Source of the DNA: Rheinheimera sp. SA_1
GTDB taxonomy: Bacteria; Pseudomonadota; Gammaproteobacteria; Enterobacterales; Alteromonadaceae
Length of the DNA stretch: 64,000 nucleotides
Reading direction: 5' to 3'
NCBI RefSeq assembly: GCF_001669775.1
Contig: NZ_LXWK01000011.1
Location: 124,001 to 188,000 of the forward strand
Shown here: in pieces, positions 19,901-29,294 of the stretch
Layout of the letters: the number at the start of each line of letters is the position of its first letter
How positions within the stretch are numbered: the stretch's first letter is position 1
The notes under the pieces: generated by a model
Told to the model about the DNA's origin: nothing
The model's database searches: none
The model's input: only the letters and a program-made list of their open reading frames with translations
Position numbers and translations under genes: made by a program

Positions 19901-21056
19901 AATTTGTCTTCGAATGTTCCAACCTTTTATCTTCGTGACTGTGCTATTCAGTCTGTGGTTGATGCCGTTGTTCAGCCACGCCACCAGCAGCGCCTTTTTT
20001 CAGCTGAATCACAGCGGCAAACAGGGGGTATTGAACTATACCGATCCGCTGCTTAGCCAGTCCGGTAAAACCGTGCGTTATCAGCTGAAATACACCTATT
20101 GGCTACCAGGGCGCAGCAATGGGAAAGCCATCATCTACAATCATGGCCTGCAAAGTCATCGCGGTTGGTTTTATGGCAGTGCTGAGTATCTGAGGATCTT
20201 AGGATACACCGTGTATGCCTTTGATCGGGTCGGCGCGGGTCAGTCATCGGCCGGGGTGTCCCTGGTGCAATTGCCAGTGCCGGCAGATGTGGCTGAGCCA
20301 ACAACAACCAGGCCGGTGTTGATCCGCCAGCCCGGTCATGTCGATCGTTGGCCGGTCTGGACCGACAGTCTGGATCAGATGGTGCAATTGGTGCGTCAGC
20401 GTCATCCGCGGCTGGAGCTGAATCTGTGGGCCAATAGTTTTGCTGCACATATCCTCACCGGTTATATCAACAGTTATCCGGATCGGGGCATTCGTCGTCT
20501 GGTGTTCACCACTCCGGGTCTGTTTTCTAAATTACCGCTGCCTTTTACCATTGCCGATTTGATCAATGCGCCGGCCGGGCAGTATTTTCCTTCAACGATC
20601 CCTGAGCACAACGGTGATAAGGGCGCAGGCCTGTTTACCGCCGATCCGTTTTATCACTGGGCCATCAGCACTGATGGCTATTCGCAGCGTCGTTTTAGCC
20701 GCGAGTTTTACCTCGCCGTTGGCGGTTTGACGCAATTTAACCTGCTGCGGACCACCATTAGTACCGATCCACTGGCGCAGTTGCCACGGTTTTATCTGTA
20801 TGTCAGCGCCGATCCCATGATGGATACCGGACGTTTACGCAGTTATTTACAGATAGCACCGCAAAACACCGTTGCCAAGGCCTATCAGGGCGGGCTGGAA
20901 CAACGCCATTTACTGGCGTTTACCGCAGATATGCAACAAAGCATTCTGGATATTGATGATTTCCTGCATGACCGGCCAGTACAGGCTGCCGACAATTTGC
21001 AGCAAGCCATGCCAAAAGTGCAGCCGCTGATGGTATTGCCGGAGCATTGGTTATGA
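19890..21056 (+). CDS. Exported alpha/beta hydrolase, lysophospholipase-like
   Basis: 388 residues from the ATG at 19890 (AAGGA eight bases upstream). The N-terminus is a long signal peptide or anchor (FIFVTVLFSLWLMPLFSHA). The fold is recognisable from IIYNHGLQSHRGWFY, the oxyanion region, and from VYAFDRVGAGQSS. The likely nucleophile is the Ser of LWANSFAAH; the usual GxSxG glycines are replaced by Ala, which is unusual. The likely acid is in SADPMMDTG and the His in QRHLLAF. An export signal inside a biosynthetic operon suggests it acts on the finished product, or on lipids, outside the cytoplasm. It overlaps the 3' end of the GH3 gene and is ATGA-coupled to the next gene. Confidence 0.85.
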   Translation: MLPKICLRMFQPFIFVTVLFSLWLMPLFSHATSSAFFQLNHSGKQGVLNYTDPLLSQSGKTVRYQLKYTYWLPGRSNGKAIIYNHGLQSHRGWFYGSAEYLRILGYTVYAFDRVGAGQSSAGVSLVQLPVPADVAEPTTTRPVLIRQPGHVDRWPVWTDSLDQMVQLVRQRHPRLELNLWANSFAAHILTGYINSYPDRGIRRLVFTTPGLFSKLPLPFTIADLINAPAGQYFPSTIPEHNGDKGAGLFTADPFYHWAISTDGYSQRRFSREFYLAVGGLTQFNLLRTTISTDPLAQLPRFYLYVSADPMMDTGRLRSYLQIAPQNTVAKAYQGGLEQRHLLAFTADMQQSILDIDDFLHDRPVQAADNLQQAMPKVQPLMVLPEHWL

Positions 21057-22375
21057 CAGCGCTCGGCCGTTTTCATCAGCCATTAGTGATCAGTCACATA
21101 CAGTTGCATCAGATTCACATCCCCTTTGTGCTGAGTTTTAACCATGCCACCCATCAACGCGCTGGAGTGACCGGCATTGTACTGCAACTGACCTCTGCCT
21201 GCGGCAAACAAGGGTATGGCGAAGTGCTGCCGCGCGATTATGTCAGTGGCGAAACGCATCAGTCGGTGGTCGCCGCCCTGAGCACTGTGGTATTACCGGC
21301 CTTAGTAGGCCGGCATTTCACCGATGTTATCGGGGTGCTGGATTATCTGCAGGATTTTTATCTGCTACACCCGACGTTGAAGCCGGACGAAAGTTGTGTG
21401 CGCACTGCAGTAGATTTAGCCTTGTTGGATTTGGCCGGACATTGCCTGAACCAGCCACTGGCGCCTTTACTGGCAGCAGCGGCTGGATTACCCGACGGGC
21501 TGGATGGTGCAGTGCTTTATTCCGGCACCTACGGCATCAGCCAGCAAAAAACACTGGATGTTAGTGAAAAATCCGAACTTGGCCGTTATCAACGCGCTTA
21601 TCAAGCGCTGCAATTGCAGCAATTTAAGCTCAAAGTTGGCTGTGATCTGGATAGCGAACTGGCGTTGTTACGTCATTTGCAGCACCAACATCCACACACC
21701 CGCTGGCGGGTTGATGCCAATGGTGCCTGGACGTTACAGCAGGCCAGGCAGGCGATCCCGGCCTTGTTGGCGTTGGGAGTTGAAAGCATTGAACAACCGC
21801 TTGCAGCTGCTGATCGGCACGGGTATCTGGCGCTCTTTGCGGAGCTGGCAACAGGTTGCTGGCTGGACCGCACCACAGGTCAACCGGTCATCATCATGCT
21901 GGATGAGTCCTGTTGCCGCTTTAGTGATATCAGCTATTTACTCGAAGCAGGATACCAGCCGGCACTGAACCTACGGGTGTCTAAATGTGGCGGCATTTGG
22001 TCAACCTTACAACTGGCACTACAAGCGAGGCAGCACGGCTTAAGGTATCAACTGGGGGCCCAAGTCGGAGAAACGGCGATCCTGACGCGCGCCGGTCAGG
22101 TGGTTGCCGCATTATTAGCTGATTGTGTCTACCACGAAGGTGCATTTGGCGATTATCTGCTCTGTCAGGATCTACAGCAGCCCTCGGTAAAACTGGGCGA
22201 TGGCGGTTGGTTAAGTAACCAACCGCTGCTGACAGAACCTGGATTAGCCGTGGTTGTTTCGCCCGTCCTGCTCGACCAATACACCAGCCACTGCAGTTTC
22301 TGGGATGTAGCCGGCCGTCACGAAGATCAGGAACAAGGCAAAAAATTCAGTAGCGACGAGGTGAGTTGTGTTTGA
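21053..22375 (+). CDS. Enolase-superfamily enzyme, muconate-lactonising/racemase subgroup
   Basis: 440 residues from the ATG at 21053, overlapping the previous stop by four bases. The capping domain is followed by a barrel with the complete superfamily set: Lys192 and Lys194 (KLK), metal ligands Asp221 (VDANGAW), Glu247 (IEQPL) and Asp284 (MLDES), and Lys311 (VSKCGG). A Lys-x-Lys facing a second Lys is the arrangement of dipeptide epimerases, N-acylamino-acid racemases and o-succinylbenzoate synthases, which abstract an alpha-proton. No menaquinone genes are nearby. Next to a GH3 amide synthetase, epimerisation of an N-acyl amino acid is the attractive reading, but the substrate is unknown. 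Confidence 0.88.
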   Translation: MTALGRFHQPLVISHIQLHQIHIPFVLSFNHATHQRAGVTGIVLQLTSACGKQGYGEVLPRDYVSGETHQSVVAALSTVVLPALVGRHFTDVIGVLDYLQDFYLLHPTLKPDESCVRTAVDLALLDLAGHCLNQPLAPLLAAAAGLPDGLDGAVLYSGTYGISQQKTLDVSEKSELGRYQRAYQALQLQQFKLKVGCDLDSELALLRHLQHQHPHTRWRVDANGAWTLQQARQAIPALLALGVESIEQPLAAADRHGYLALFAELATGCWLDRTTGQPVIIMLDESCCRFSDISYLLEAGYQPALNLRVSKCGGIWSTLQLALQARQHGLRYQLGAQVGETAILTRAGQVVAALLADCVYHEGAFGDYLLCQDLQQPSVKLGDGGWLSNQPLLTEPGLAVVVSPVLLDQYTSHCSFWDVAGRHEDQEQGKKFSSDEVSCV

Positions 22376-23000
22376 GTTGTTGCACAAGGTCAAAGGCAAG
22401 GTCGCGCCGCTGCCAGTAGAAGTTCACCAATCAGCGGCAAAAAAGCAACATAACAGCCGTTATCAACGGCTGCTGCGCGCCACCCAGTTTGGGCCGCTGA
22501 CTTTTTTTGTGCTGTACGCCAGTTGGCAAGGTCAGGACGATTTTGCCCGTTGGTTACGCGCATTTGAATACAGCGCCCTGCTGGTGTTGGTGCAGTTTTG
22601 GTTATGCCGACATCAAAGGCCAGTCAACAAACTAATGGTGTCAGCAAACCTGTATCTGCTGTTTGGCGCGGCAGCCAGTCTGCTGGACGGCTATCAGCTG
22701 CAACTGCTGCTGGATCAGTGGCGGGCGCAGGCACTATTTGTGCTGATAGCCACGATCAATCTGTGCTGTACCCTGAGCCACAGCGCCGGGTGTTTATCCA
22801 GTTATCCAATCCGGCGATGGCAAGGTAGATGGGCGTCACTTAGCTTAACAATGGCGAGCCTGCTGGCTATTTTACCCTCCACCCTGAGTGGTGCCTCGTT
22901 GTTGTATGTGGCATTTGTGCCGTTACTGGTGTTGTCATTACTGGAGAAATGGCTCAGTTATCGAGTCAGCCGCCCCAGTTTGGTTTCTCGCCGGCACTAA
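22368..23000 (+). CDS. Uncharacterised multi-pass membrane protein
   Basis: 210 residues from a GTG at 22368 that overlaps the enolase-superfamily gene by eight bases, with GAGG just upstream. About five or six hydrophobic segments are visible after a basic N-terminus: FGPLTFFVLYASW, YSALLVLVQFWL, LYLLFGAAASLL, ALFVLIATINLC, LTMASLLAILP and LLYVAFVPLLVLSLLE. I do not recognise a family. Its place at the end of the operon suggests a role in export of, or self-protection from, the product, but nothing in the sequence proves that. Confidence 0.75.
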   Translation: MFELLHKVKGKVAPLPVEVHQSAAKKQHNSRYQRLLRATQFGPLTFFVLYASWQGQDDFARWLRAFEYSALLVLVQFWLCRHQRPVNKLMVSANLYLLFGAAASLLDGYQLQLLLDQWRAQALFVLIATINLCCTLSHSAGCLSSYPIRRWQGRWASLSLTMASLLAILPSTLSGASLLYVAFVPLLVLSLLEKWLSYRVSRPSLVSRRH

Positions 23001-23218
23001 ACACAAAAACGCCGGGAGCGTTTTTGGACAGCTTCAGCTGGTCCCGCAGGGATTTTCTACATGGATGTAGAAAACACAAAAACGCCGGGAGCGTTTTACA
23101 CTCGCCACATCCATGTAGCTCGCCTTCGGCAACTACGTTGTGCAAAACGGCTATCCTGCCGTTTTGTGGACAGCTTCAGCTGGTCCCGCAGGGATTTTCT
23201 ACATGGATGTAGAAAACA
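23001..23218 (+). repeat. Direct-repeat cluster carrying terminator hairpins
   Basis: A 52-base unit (23025-23076), starting TGGACAGCTTCAGCTGGTCC and ending in CTACATGGATGTAGAAAACA, is repeated without mismatch at 23167-23218. The hairpin AAAACGC-CGGGA-GCGTTTT occurs at 23005-23025 and 23079-23097, and a related hairpin AAAACGGC/GCCGTTTT lies at 23144-23165. Each 52-mer holds the small palindrome CTACATGGATGTAG, echoed by CATCCATGTAG near 23107. The block fills the gap between the convergent PKS operon and greA. Confidence 0.85.
23005..23025 (+). terminator. Rho-independent terminator of the PKS operon
   Basis: Perfect 8-bp stem AAAAACGC / GCGTTTTT with loop CGGGA, five bases past the last stop codon of the operon. 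It can work on both strands. A second copy of the same hairpin is at 23079-23097. Confidence 0.8.
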
Positions 23219-23247
23219 AAAAAGCGACTGATAAAGTCGCTTTTTTT
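23218..23247 (-). terminator. Rho-independent terminator of greA
   Basis: Perfect 12-bp stem AAAAAAGCGACT / AGTCGCTTTTTT with loop GATAA, 15 bases beyond the greA stop. On the minus strand it ends in a run of Ts; it is bidirectional in form. Confidence 0.9.
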
Positions 23248-23262
23248 CATCCTACCCGTGGA

Positions 23263-23739
23263 TTAGAGATACTTCACCTGTGTAATCTCAAACTCAACGA
23301 TGCCGCTTGGCGTATTAATATTCACCACATCTTCGACAATTTTACCAATCAGCCCACGGGCGATTGGCGAATTAACCGAAATGCGGTTGTTTTTAATATC
23401 GGCTTCATCATCGCCAACCACCTGATAAGTCACTTCTTCTTCCGTATCAAGATTCAAAATGGTGACAGTGGCACCGAAAATCACTTTGCCGCTGTTCGGC
23501 AGCTTGGTGATATCAATGATCTGGGCATTCGAAAGCTTGGCTTCGATATCCTGAATACGACCTTCACAAAAACCTTGGGCTTCACGCGCGGCGTGGTACT
23601 CAGCGTTTTCTTTCAGATCACCATGCGCCCGGGCTTCAGCAATCGCCTGAATAATGGCTGGCCGCTTGACGCTTTTTAACTCATGCAGTTCGTCGCGAAG
23701 TGCTTGCGCACCCTGAACTGTCATTGGGATTTGACTCAT
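23263..23739 (-). CDS. greA: Transcription elongation factor GreA
   Basis: 158 residues, the standard length. GreA inserts its coiled coil into the secondary channel of backtracked RNA polymerase and stimulates transcript cleavage. The N-terminal coiled coil carries the signature [19 protein letters not shown] with the acidic tip, and the C-terminal FKBP-like domain ends [14 protein letters not shown]. The start overlaps the carB stop (ATGA), making carA-carB-greA one transcript, a common gammaproteobacterial order. A strong terminator follows. Confidence 0.98.
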   Translation of the reverse strand: MSQIPMTVQGAQALRDELHELKSVKRPAIIQAIAEARAHGDLKENAEYHAAREAQGFCEGRIQDIEAKLSNAQIIDITKLPNSGKVIFGATVTILNLDTEEEVTYQVVGDDEADIKNNRISVNSPIARGLIGKIVEDVVNINTPSGIVEFEITQVKYL

Positions 23740-26700
23740 CCGTTCACTCTCTTGTGTAACTCCTGCACTGAATTGACATTGGCAAATGCATTGGCCGAAT
23801 TGGCATTACATGTGGCAAAAGCTGCGTTCAGTGTGGTGGTGTAATTTGCTTTGTGTTGTAACGCGCCACGGCGTAAGACTTTGGAGTCTTCAATGGCCTG
23901 GCGACCTTCAGTGGTGTTGACGATATAACTGTATTCACCGTTTTTAATCCGGTCCAGAATATGCGGACGACCTTCAAACACTTTGTTGACGGCCCGGCAC
24001 TCAATCCCTGCTGCTGCCAGCGCTTTATGGGTGCCGCCAGTCGCATCAAGTTCAAAGCCAAGTGCCAACATGGTCTTTGCCAGCTCAACTACGCGCACTT
24101 TATCGCTATCCCGTACTGAAAGTAAAGCACGACCACCAGTTGGAATTAAGGTGCCAGCGCCTAACTCGGCTTTAGCAAAAGCTTCAGCAAAAGTTTCGCC
24201 AACGCCCATCACTTCACCGGTTGAACGCATTTCTGGGCCAAGTAACGGGTCAACACCCGGGAACTTGTTAAACGGGATCACCACTTCTTTCACTGAGAAG
24301 TACGGCGGAATGATTTCCTGAGTGATGCCCTGCTCGGCCAGCGAACGACCAGCCATACAACGGGCGCCCACTTTTGCCACCGCCATGCCGGTCGCTTTAG
24401 ACACAAATGGCACGGTACGCGCTGCACGCGGGTTCACTTCAATCAGATAGACTTCGTTGTCTTTTACCGCAAACTGCGTGTTCATCAAACCAACCACACC
24501 CAGTTCCAGCGCCAGCTTTTTCACCTGCTCGCGCATCACGTCCTGAATTTCTTTACTCAGGCTATGTGGTGGTAAAGAACAGGCAGAGTCACCCGAGTGT
24601 ACGCCAGCTTGTTCGATGTGCTCCATGATGCCACCGATAATCACTTCGGTACCGTCACAAATTGCATCGATATCGACTTCAATCGCGTCATCGAGGAAAC
24701 GGTCTAACAGCACTGGCGAATCGTTGGAGACGCTTACGGCTTCGGTCATGTAACGGCGTAAATCCTGATCGTCATAGACGATTTCCATGGCGCGGCCACC
24801 CAGCACGTAAGACGGGCGAACCACCATCGGATAACCGATGTCCGGCGCTTTGGTAATAGCTTCTTCTAAGCTTGTGACAGTCGCGTTTTTCGGCTGCTTT
24901 AAGCCTAAACGCTCAACCGCTTGTTGGAAACGTTCGCGATCTTCAGCACGGTCAATCGCGTCCGGCGAAGTACCAATAATCGGCACACCATTAGCTTCTA
25001 AAGCGCGGGCTAATTTCAGTGGTGTTTGCCCACCGTATTGCACGATCACGCCTTTTGGCTGCTCTTTACGCACGATTTCCAGCACGTCTTCGAGCGTAAT
25101 AGGCTCGAAGTACAAGCGATCTGAAGTATCGTAGTCGGTCGAAACTGTTTCCGGGTTACAGTTGACCATAATGGTCTCGTAACCGTCTTCGCGCAGCGCT
25201 AACGCCGCATGCACACAGCAATAATCGAATTCGATGCCCTGACCGATACGGTTTGGACCACCGCCGATAATCATGATTTTATCGCGATTAGTCGGTGCCG
25301 CTTCACACTCTTCATCATAAGTGCTGTACATATAAGCGGTATCAGAAGCGAATTCTGCGGCGCAGGTATCAACGCGTTTATAAACCGGATGTAAGCCATA
25401 ACCGTGGCGTTTTTTGCGCACTTCGGCCTCAGCGACGCCCAGTAATTCAGCGATGCGCTTATCAGCAAAACCTTTGCGTTTTAATACAGTGAGACGTGCT
25501 TGATCTAAACCGGCAAAACCACCTGCTTTAACCGCAGCTTCTTCTTTGATTAAATCTTCAATCTGCACCAGGAACCATGGGTCGATATTGGTCAGCTTGA
25601 AAATTTCTTCCATGCTCATGCCAAAACGGAAAGCATCACCGATGTACCAAATCCGGTGAGAACCAGGCTCACGCAGTTCGCGGGTGATTTTTTCCTTGGC
25701 ATCAATCGCATTTAAATCGATGATTGGATCCAAACCACTAACGCCGATTTCCAGACCACGTAACGCTTTTTGCAGTGATTCCTGCTGGTTACGGCCAATC
25801 GCCATTACTTCACCGACCGATTTCATCTGGGTGGTTAAGCGATCGTTAGCGCCAACAAATTTCTCGAAGTTAAAGCGTGGCACTTTGGTCACAACGTAGT
25901 CGATACTTGGCTCGAACGACGCCGGGGTGCGACCACCGGTAATATCGTTGGCCAGTTCATCCAGTGTGTAACCAATCGCCAGCTTGGCGGCAACTTTAGC
26001 AATCGGGAAACCGGTTGCTTTGGACGCTAACGCTGATGAACGTGACACCCGCGGGTTCATCTCAATGATCACCATCCGGCCATCGACCGGGTTGATGCCA
26101 AACTGCACGTTTGAACCACCGGTTTCAACACCAATTTCACGCAGTACCGCCAAAGAGGCATTACGCATAATTTGGTATTCTTTGTCGGTCAGGGTTTGGG
26201 CTGGTGCAACAGTGATCGAGTCACCGGTATGCACGCCCATGGCGTCGAAGTTTTCAATTGAGCAAACAATGATGCAGTTATCGTTTTTGTCCCGCACCAC
26301 TTCCATTTCATATTCTTTCCAGCCAATCAGCGATTCATCAATCAACAACTCTTTGGTTGGTGATAAATCGAGGCCGCGGGTACAGATTTCTTCAAATTCT
26401 TCGCGGTTATAAGCAATACCACCGCCTGAGCCACCCATGGTGAAAGAAGGGCGAATAATACAAGGGAAACCAATAGTTTCCAGTACGCCATAAGCTTCTT
26501 CCATGGAATGGGCAAAACCGGCACGTGGACAAGCCAGACCAATGGAACGCATCGCTTTATCAAAACGACCCCGATCTTCTGCTTTATCAATGGCATCAGC
26601 GGTCGCGCCAATCATTTCGACATTGTATTTGGCCAGTACACCGTGACGCTCTAATTCCAGCGCACAGTTCAGCGCAGTCTGCCCGCCCATGGTCGGTAAC

Positions 26701-26957
26701 ACCGCACATGGCCGCTCTTTGGCAATAATTTTTTCCACAACTTGCCAATGAATAGGTTCGATGTAAGTCGCATCGGCCATTTCCGGGTCGGTCATGATGG
26801 TCGCTGGGTTCGAGTTCACCAGAATAACCCGGTAACCTTCTTCTTTCAGCGCTTTACAGGCTTGGGCGCCTGAATAGTCAAATTCACAAGCCTGGCCGAT
26901 GACAATCGGGCCGGCACCAAGGATCAGAATACTTTTTAGGTCAGTACGTTTTGGCAT
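23736..26957 (-). CDS. carB: Carbamoyl phosphate synthase large subunit
   Basis: 1073 residues. It makes carbamoyl phosphate from bicarbonate, ammonia and two ATP for arginine and pyrimidine synthesis. The N-terminus [21 protein letters not shown] and the two homologous ATP-grasp halves are evident, each with a GPNRIGQG- or GPIVIGQA-type dinucleotide-like loop. The ammonia comes from CarA through a tunnel. The C-terminal 130 residues form the allosteric MGS-like domain ([16 protein letters not shown]). It lies 20 bases downstream of carA. Confidence 0.98.
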   Translation of the reverse strand: MPKRTDLKSILILGAGPIVIGQACEFDYSGAQACKALKEEGYRVILVNSNPATIMTDPEMADATYIEPIHWQVVEKIIAKERPCAVLPTMGGQTALNCALELERHGVLAKYNVEMIGATADAIDKAEDRGRFDKAMRSIGLACPRAGFAHSMEEAYGVLETIGFPCIIRPSFTMGGSGGGIAYNREEFEEICTRGLDLSPTKELLIDESLIGWKEYEMEVVRDKNDNCIIVCSIENFDAMGVHTGDSITVAPAQTLTDKEYQIMRNASLAVLREIGVETGGSNVQFGINPVDGRMVIIEMNPRVSRSSALASKATGFPIAKVAAKLAIGYTLDELANDITGGRTPASFEPSIDYVVTKVPRFNFEKFVGANDRLTTQMKSVGEVMAIGRNQQESLQKALRGLEIGVSGLDPIIDLNAIDAKEKITRELREPGSHRIWYIGDAFRFGMSMEEIFKLTNIDPWFLVQIEDLIKEEAAVKAGGFAGLDQARLTVLKRKGFADKRIAELLGVAEAEVRKKRHGYGLHPVYKRVDTCAAEFASDTAYMYSTYDEECEAAPTNRDKIMIIGGGPNRIGQGIEFDYCCVHAALALREDGYETIMVNCNPETVSTDYDTSDRLYFEPITLEDVLEIVRKEQPKGVIVQYGGQTPLKLARALEANGVPIIGTSPDAIDRAEDRERFQQAVERLGLKQPKNATVTSLEEAITKAPDIGYPMVVRPSYVLGGRAMEIVYDDQDLRRYMTEAVSVSNDSPVLLDRFLDDAIEVDIDAICDGTEVIIGGIMEHIEQAGVHSGDSACSLPPHSLSKEIQDVMREQVKKLALELGVVGLMNTQFAVKDNEVYLIEVNPRAARTVPFVSKATGMAVAKVGARCMAGRSLAEQGITQEIIPPYFSVKEVVIPFNKFPGVDPLLGPEMRSTGEVMGVGETFAEAFAKAELGAGTLIPTGGRALLSVRDSDKVRVVELAKTMLALGFELDATGGTHKALAAAGIECRAVNKVFEGRPHILDRIKNGEYSYIVNTTEGRQAIEDSKVLRRGALQHKANYTTTLNAAFATCNANSANAFANVNSVQELHKRVNG

Positions 26958-26977
26958 ATCTCGTCTCTTTTCCTGGC

Positions 26978-28108
26978 TTATTTCGCGTTAGCTTGGGTCA
27001 TCAAATCGATAAAATGGTCAAACAATTCAGAAGCTTCATGCGGACCCGGGCTGGCTTCAGGGTGACCCTGGAAGCTAAACGCCGGTTTATCGGTGCGATG
27101 AATACCTTGCAGTGAACCGTCAAACAATGATTTGTGCGTTGCCCGTAAATTGGCCGGCATCGTCGCTTCATCAACCGCAAAACCGTGGTTTTGCGCCGTG
27201 ATCAGCACTTTTTTGTTGTCGAGGTTTTGCACCGGGTGGTTACCACCATGGTGACCAAATTTCATTTTCAGCGTTTTGGCACCACTGGCCAGCGCCAGTA
27301 ACTGATGGCCTAAGCAAATACCAAACACCGGAATATCGGTTTTCAGGAATTCTTCGATGGCTTTAATGGCGTAATCACAAGGCGCCGGATCACCAGGACC
27401 GTTGGATAAGAAGATGCCATCCGGGTTCATTGCCAGCACTTCAGCAGCCGAAGTTTTGGCCGGAACCACCGTTAATTTGCAGCCGCGGTCGACTAACATG
27501 CGCAGAATATTGCGTTTCACCCCAAAATCGTAGGCAACGACGTGAAACTTCGACTCTGGTGCTTTGCGATGACCTTCGCCTAAAGCCCAGCTGCCTTCAT
27601 TCCATTCGTAAGCTTTTGATACGGTAACTTCTTTCGCCAGATCCATGCCAGAAAGGCCAGGGAAGCTGCGCGCCAGCTCTAAGGCTTTGGCTTCATCGAT
27701 ATCCCCGGCCATTAAGCAGCCGTTCTGAGCACCCTTTTCGCGCAGAATTCGGGTCAGTTTACGGGTGTCGATGTCGGCGATGCCAAGAATGTTGTGATCT
27801 TTGAGATATTGACTAAGAGAGCGTTGATTGCGGAAATTGCTGGCGAGAAGAGGAAGGTCACGAATAATCAGGCCCTTGGCCCAAACTTTACCGGATTCTT
27901 CATCTTCATCATTGGTGCCGGTATTACCAATGTGGGGATAGGTCAGCGTGACCATTTGCTCAGCGTACGACGGATCGGTCAAAATTTCCTGGTATCCCGT
28001 CATCGAAGTGTTAAACACCACTTCACCAACTGAAACACCTTCAGCGCCAATGGCTGTACCGCGAAATACGGTGCCGTCTTCCAGTACGAGCAGGGCGGAC
28101 TTAGTCAA
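26978..28108 (-). CDS. carA: Carbamoyl phosphate synthase small subunit (glutaminase)
   Basis: 376 residues from a TTG at 28108. GGAGG lies six bases upstream, and the protein then starts [12 protein letters not shown], matching the family N-terminus. The in-frame TTG at 28120 overlaps that ribosome site, so it cannot be the start. The class I amidotransferase domain shows the nucleophile Cys in [13 protein letters not shown] and the His/Glu pair in [11 protein letters not shown]. It hydrolyses glutamine and passes ammonia to CarB. First gene of the carAB-greA unit; the 260 bases upstream to dapB hold the promoter. Confidence 0.96.
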   Translation of the reverse strand: MTKSALLVLEDGTVFRGTAIGAEGVSVGEVVFNTSMTGYQEILTDPSYAEQMVTLTYPHIGNTGTNDEDEESGKVWAKGLIIRDLPLLASNFRNQRSLSQYLKDHNILGIADIDTRKLTRILREKGAQNGCLMAGDIDEAKALELARSFPGLSGMDLAKEVTVSKAYEWNEGSWALGEGHRKAPESKFHVVAYDFGVKRNILRMLVDRGCKLTVVPAKTSAAEVLAMNPDGIFLSNGPGDPAPCDYAIKAIEEFLKTDIPVFGICLGHQLLALASGAKTLKMKFGHHGGNHPVQNLDNKKVLITAQNHGFAVDEATMPANLRATHKSLFDGSLQGIHRTDKPAFSFQGHPEASPGPHEASELFDHFIDLMTQANAK

Positions 28109-28319
28109 GGTAACCTCCAAACAGCAAAAAACGGGCGAAAACTGACAATGTTTTACAACCCGTTCTGACCAAAATTTGTGTACTCTTTATTGCCGCGATA
28201 CTGTTGACTTTTGAAACGCTGGTAACTTTTTTACCAATGAATCATGGTCAGCAGACCGTTCAGGCAAACCGCAGTATTTTAGGCTATTTGCTGGATTTGG
28301 TCTAATCCTTTTTTGAAAA

Positions 28320-28346
28320 ATTATAAAAATAACGGTTTTGCAGCAA
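28320..28346 (-). promoter_or_regulatory. Candidate carA promoter
   Basis: Read on the minus strand, a perfect -10 TATAAT (28325-28320) follows TTGCTG (28346-28341) with a short 15-base spacer. It lies about 210 bases before the carA start. The spacer is not ideal; other promoters in this gap are possible, and no clear ArgR box was seen. Confidence 0.35.
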
Positions 28347-28370
28347 TTTTGCAGACAATTGCTCAAAAAC

Positions 28371-29219
28371 CTAAGCTAAGTCGGCTAAACCCAGCACTTG
28401 CTGCATAGAATAAAGTCCCGGCTGTTTATTTTGCAACCACAGTGCAGCGCGCATCGCACCTTGGGCAAAGGTACTGCGACTCGACGCTTTATGAGTGATT
28501 TCCAGCCGTTCGCCAAGGTCAGCAAAAAGCACCGTATGGTCGCCAATAATGTCGCCGCCACGCACTGTGGCAAAGCCGATGGTCTGCTGGTCACGCTCAC
28601 CGGTGATCCCTTCGCGGCCATAAACCGCGCACTCGTTTAAATCACGACCGATGGCTTTGGCGATACTGTTACCAATGGCCAGCGCGGTGCCGCTTGGCGC
28701 GTCCTTTTTAAACCGATGATGTGCTTCAATAATTTCGATATCAGCGCTCTGCCCCATCACTTTGGCGGCGGTTTGCACCAGATGCAGCAGCAAATTTACG
28801 CCAACACTCATATTCGGCGCCCAGACAATCGGAATCAGTTTGCTCGCCGCTTGCACCTTGGCATATTGTTCATCCGACAAACCAGTAACGCCAATCACCA
28901 TGGCTTTACCGGCGGCAACTGCCAGTTCCAGCTGTGCCAGCATCGCTTCCGGCATAGTGAAATCAATCCAGACGTCAGCTTCCTGTACTGAGCTAAGTGC
29001 TGTTTCTGTGAGCTTCAGACCATTTTTACCACAACCGGCTAATTCTCCGGCATCCACGCCAATCAGCGAAGAACCGGCGCGTACTGTTGCAGCAGTCAGT
29101 TGCAGTTTTTGTGCTGCGTTGTCATTGCCTTGTAACTGACTGCCTTGCAACTCAGTGGCGACTGTCACCAGCGCACGGCCCATCCGGCCATTGGCGCCAA
29201 AAATTCCGATAGAAGTCAT
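28371..29219 (-). CDS. dapB: 4-hydroxy-tetrahydrodipicolinate reductase
   Basis: Reduces the product of DapA in lysine and diaminopimelate synthesis, using NAD(P)H. 282 residues. The Rossmann motif [13 protein letters not shown] is at the N-terminus, the conserved [11 protein letters not shown] near residue 120, and the catalytic and substrate-binding [16 protein letters not shown] near 165. A segment near residues 28-50 ([18 protein letters not shown]) is longer than in the E. coli enzyme. Its neighbour carA on the same strand is common in gammaproteobacteria (dapB-carAB). Confidence 0.97.
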   Translation of the reverse strand: MTSIGIFGANGRMGRALVTVATELQGSQLQGNDNAAQKLQLTAATVRAGSSLIGVDAGELAGCGKNGLKLTETALSSVQEADVWIDFTMPEAMLAQLELAVAAGKAMVIGVTGLSDEQYAKVQAASKLIPIVWAPNMSVGVNLLLHLVQTAAKVMGQSADIEIIEAHHRFKKDAPSGTALAIGNSIAKAIGRDLNECAVYGREGITGERDQQTIGFATVRGGDIIGDHTVLFADLGERLEITHKASSRSTFAQGAMRAALWLQNKQPGLYSMQQVLGLADLA

Positions 29220-29294
29220 GTCATTACCTTTTTATTCTTTATCTTTTTCCGGCCTGGCCCCGCCACACAAAGTTTTGGGCAGGACGAAATCAAG

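Noticed and set aside
22949-23212. Open frames through the terminator repeat block
   Set aside because: They arise from the repeated units themselves and have no start signals.
23001-23218. Direct repeats as a CRISPR array
   Set aside because: Only two copies, 90 bases apart, and the unit contains terminator hairpins; no cas genes.
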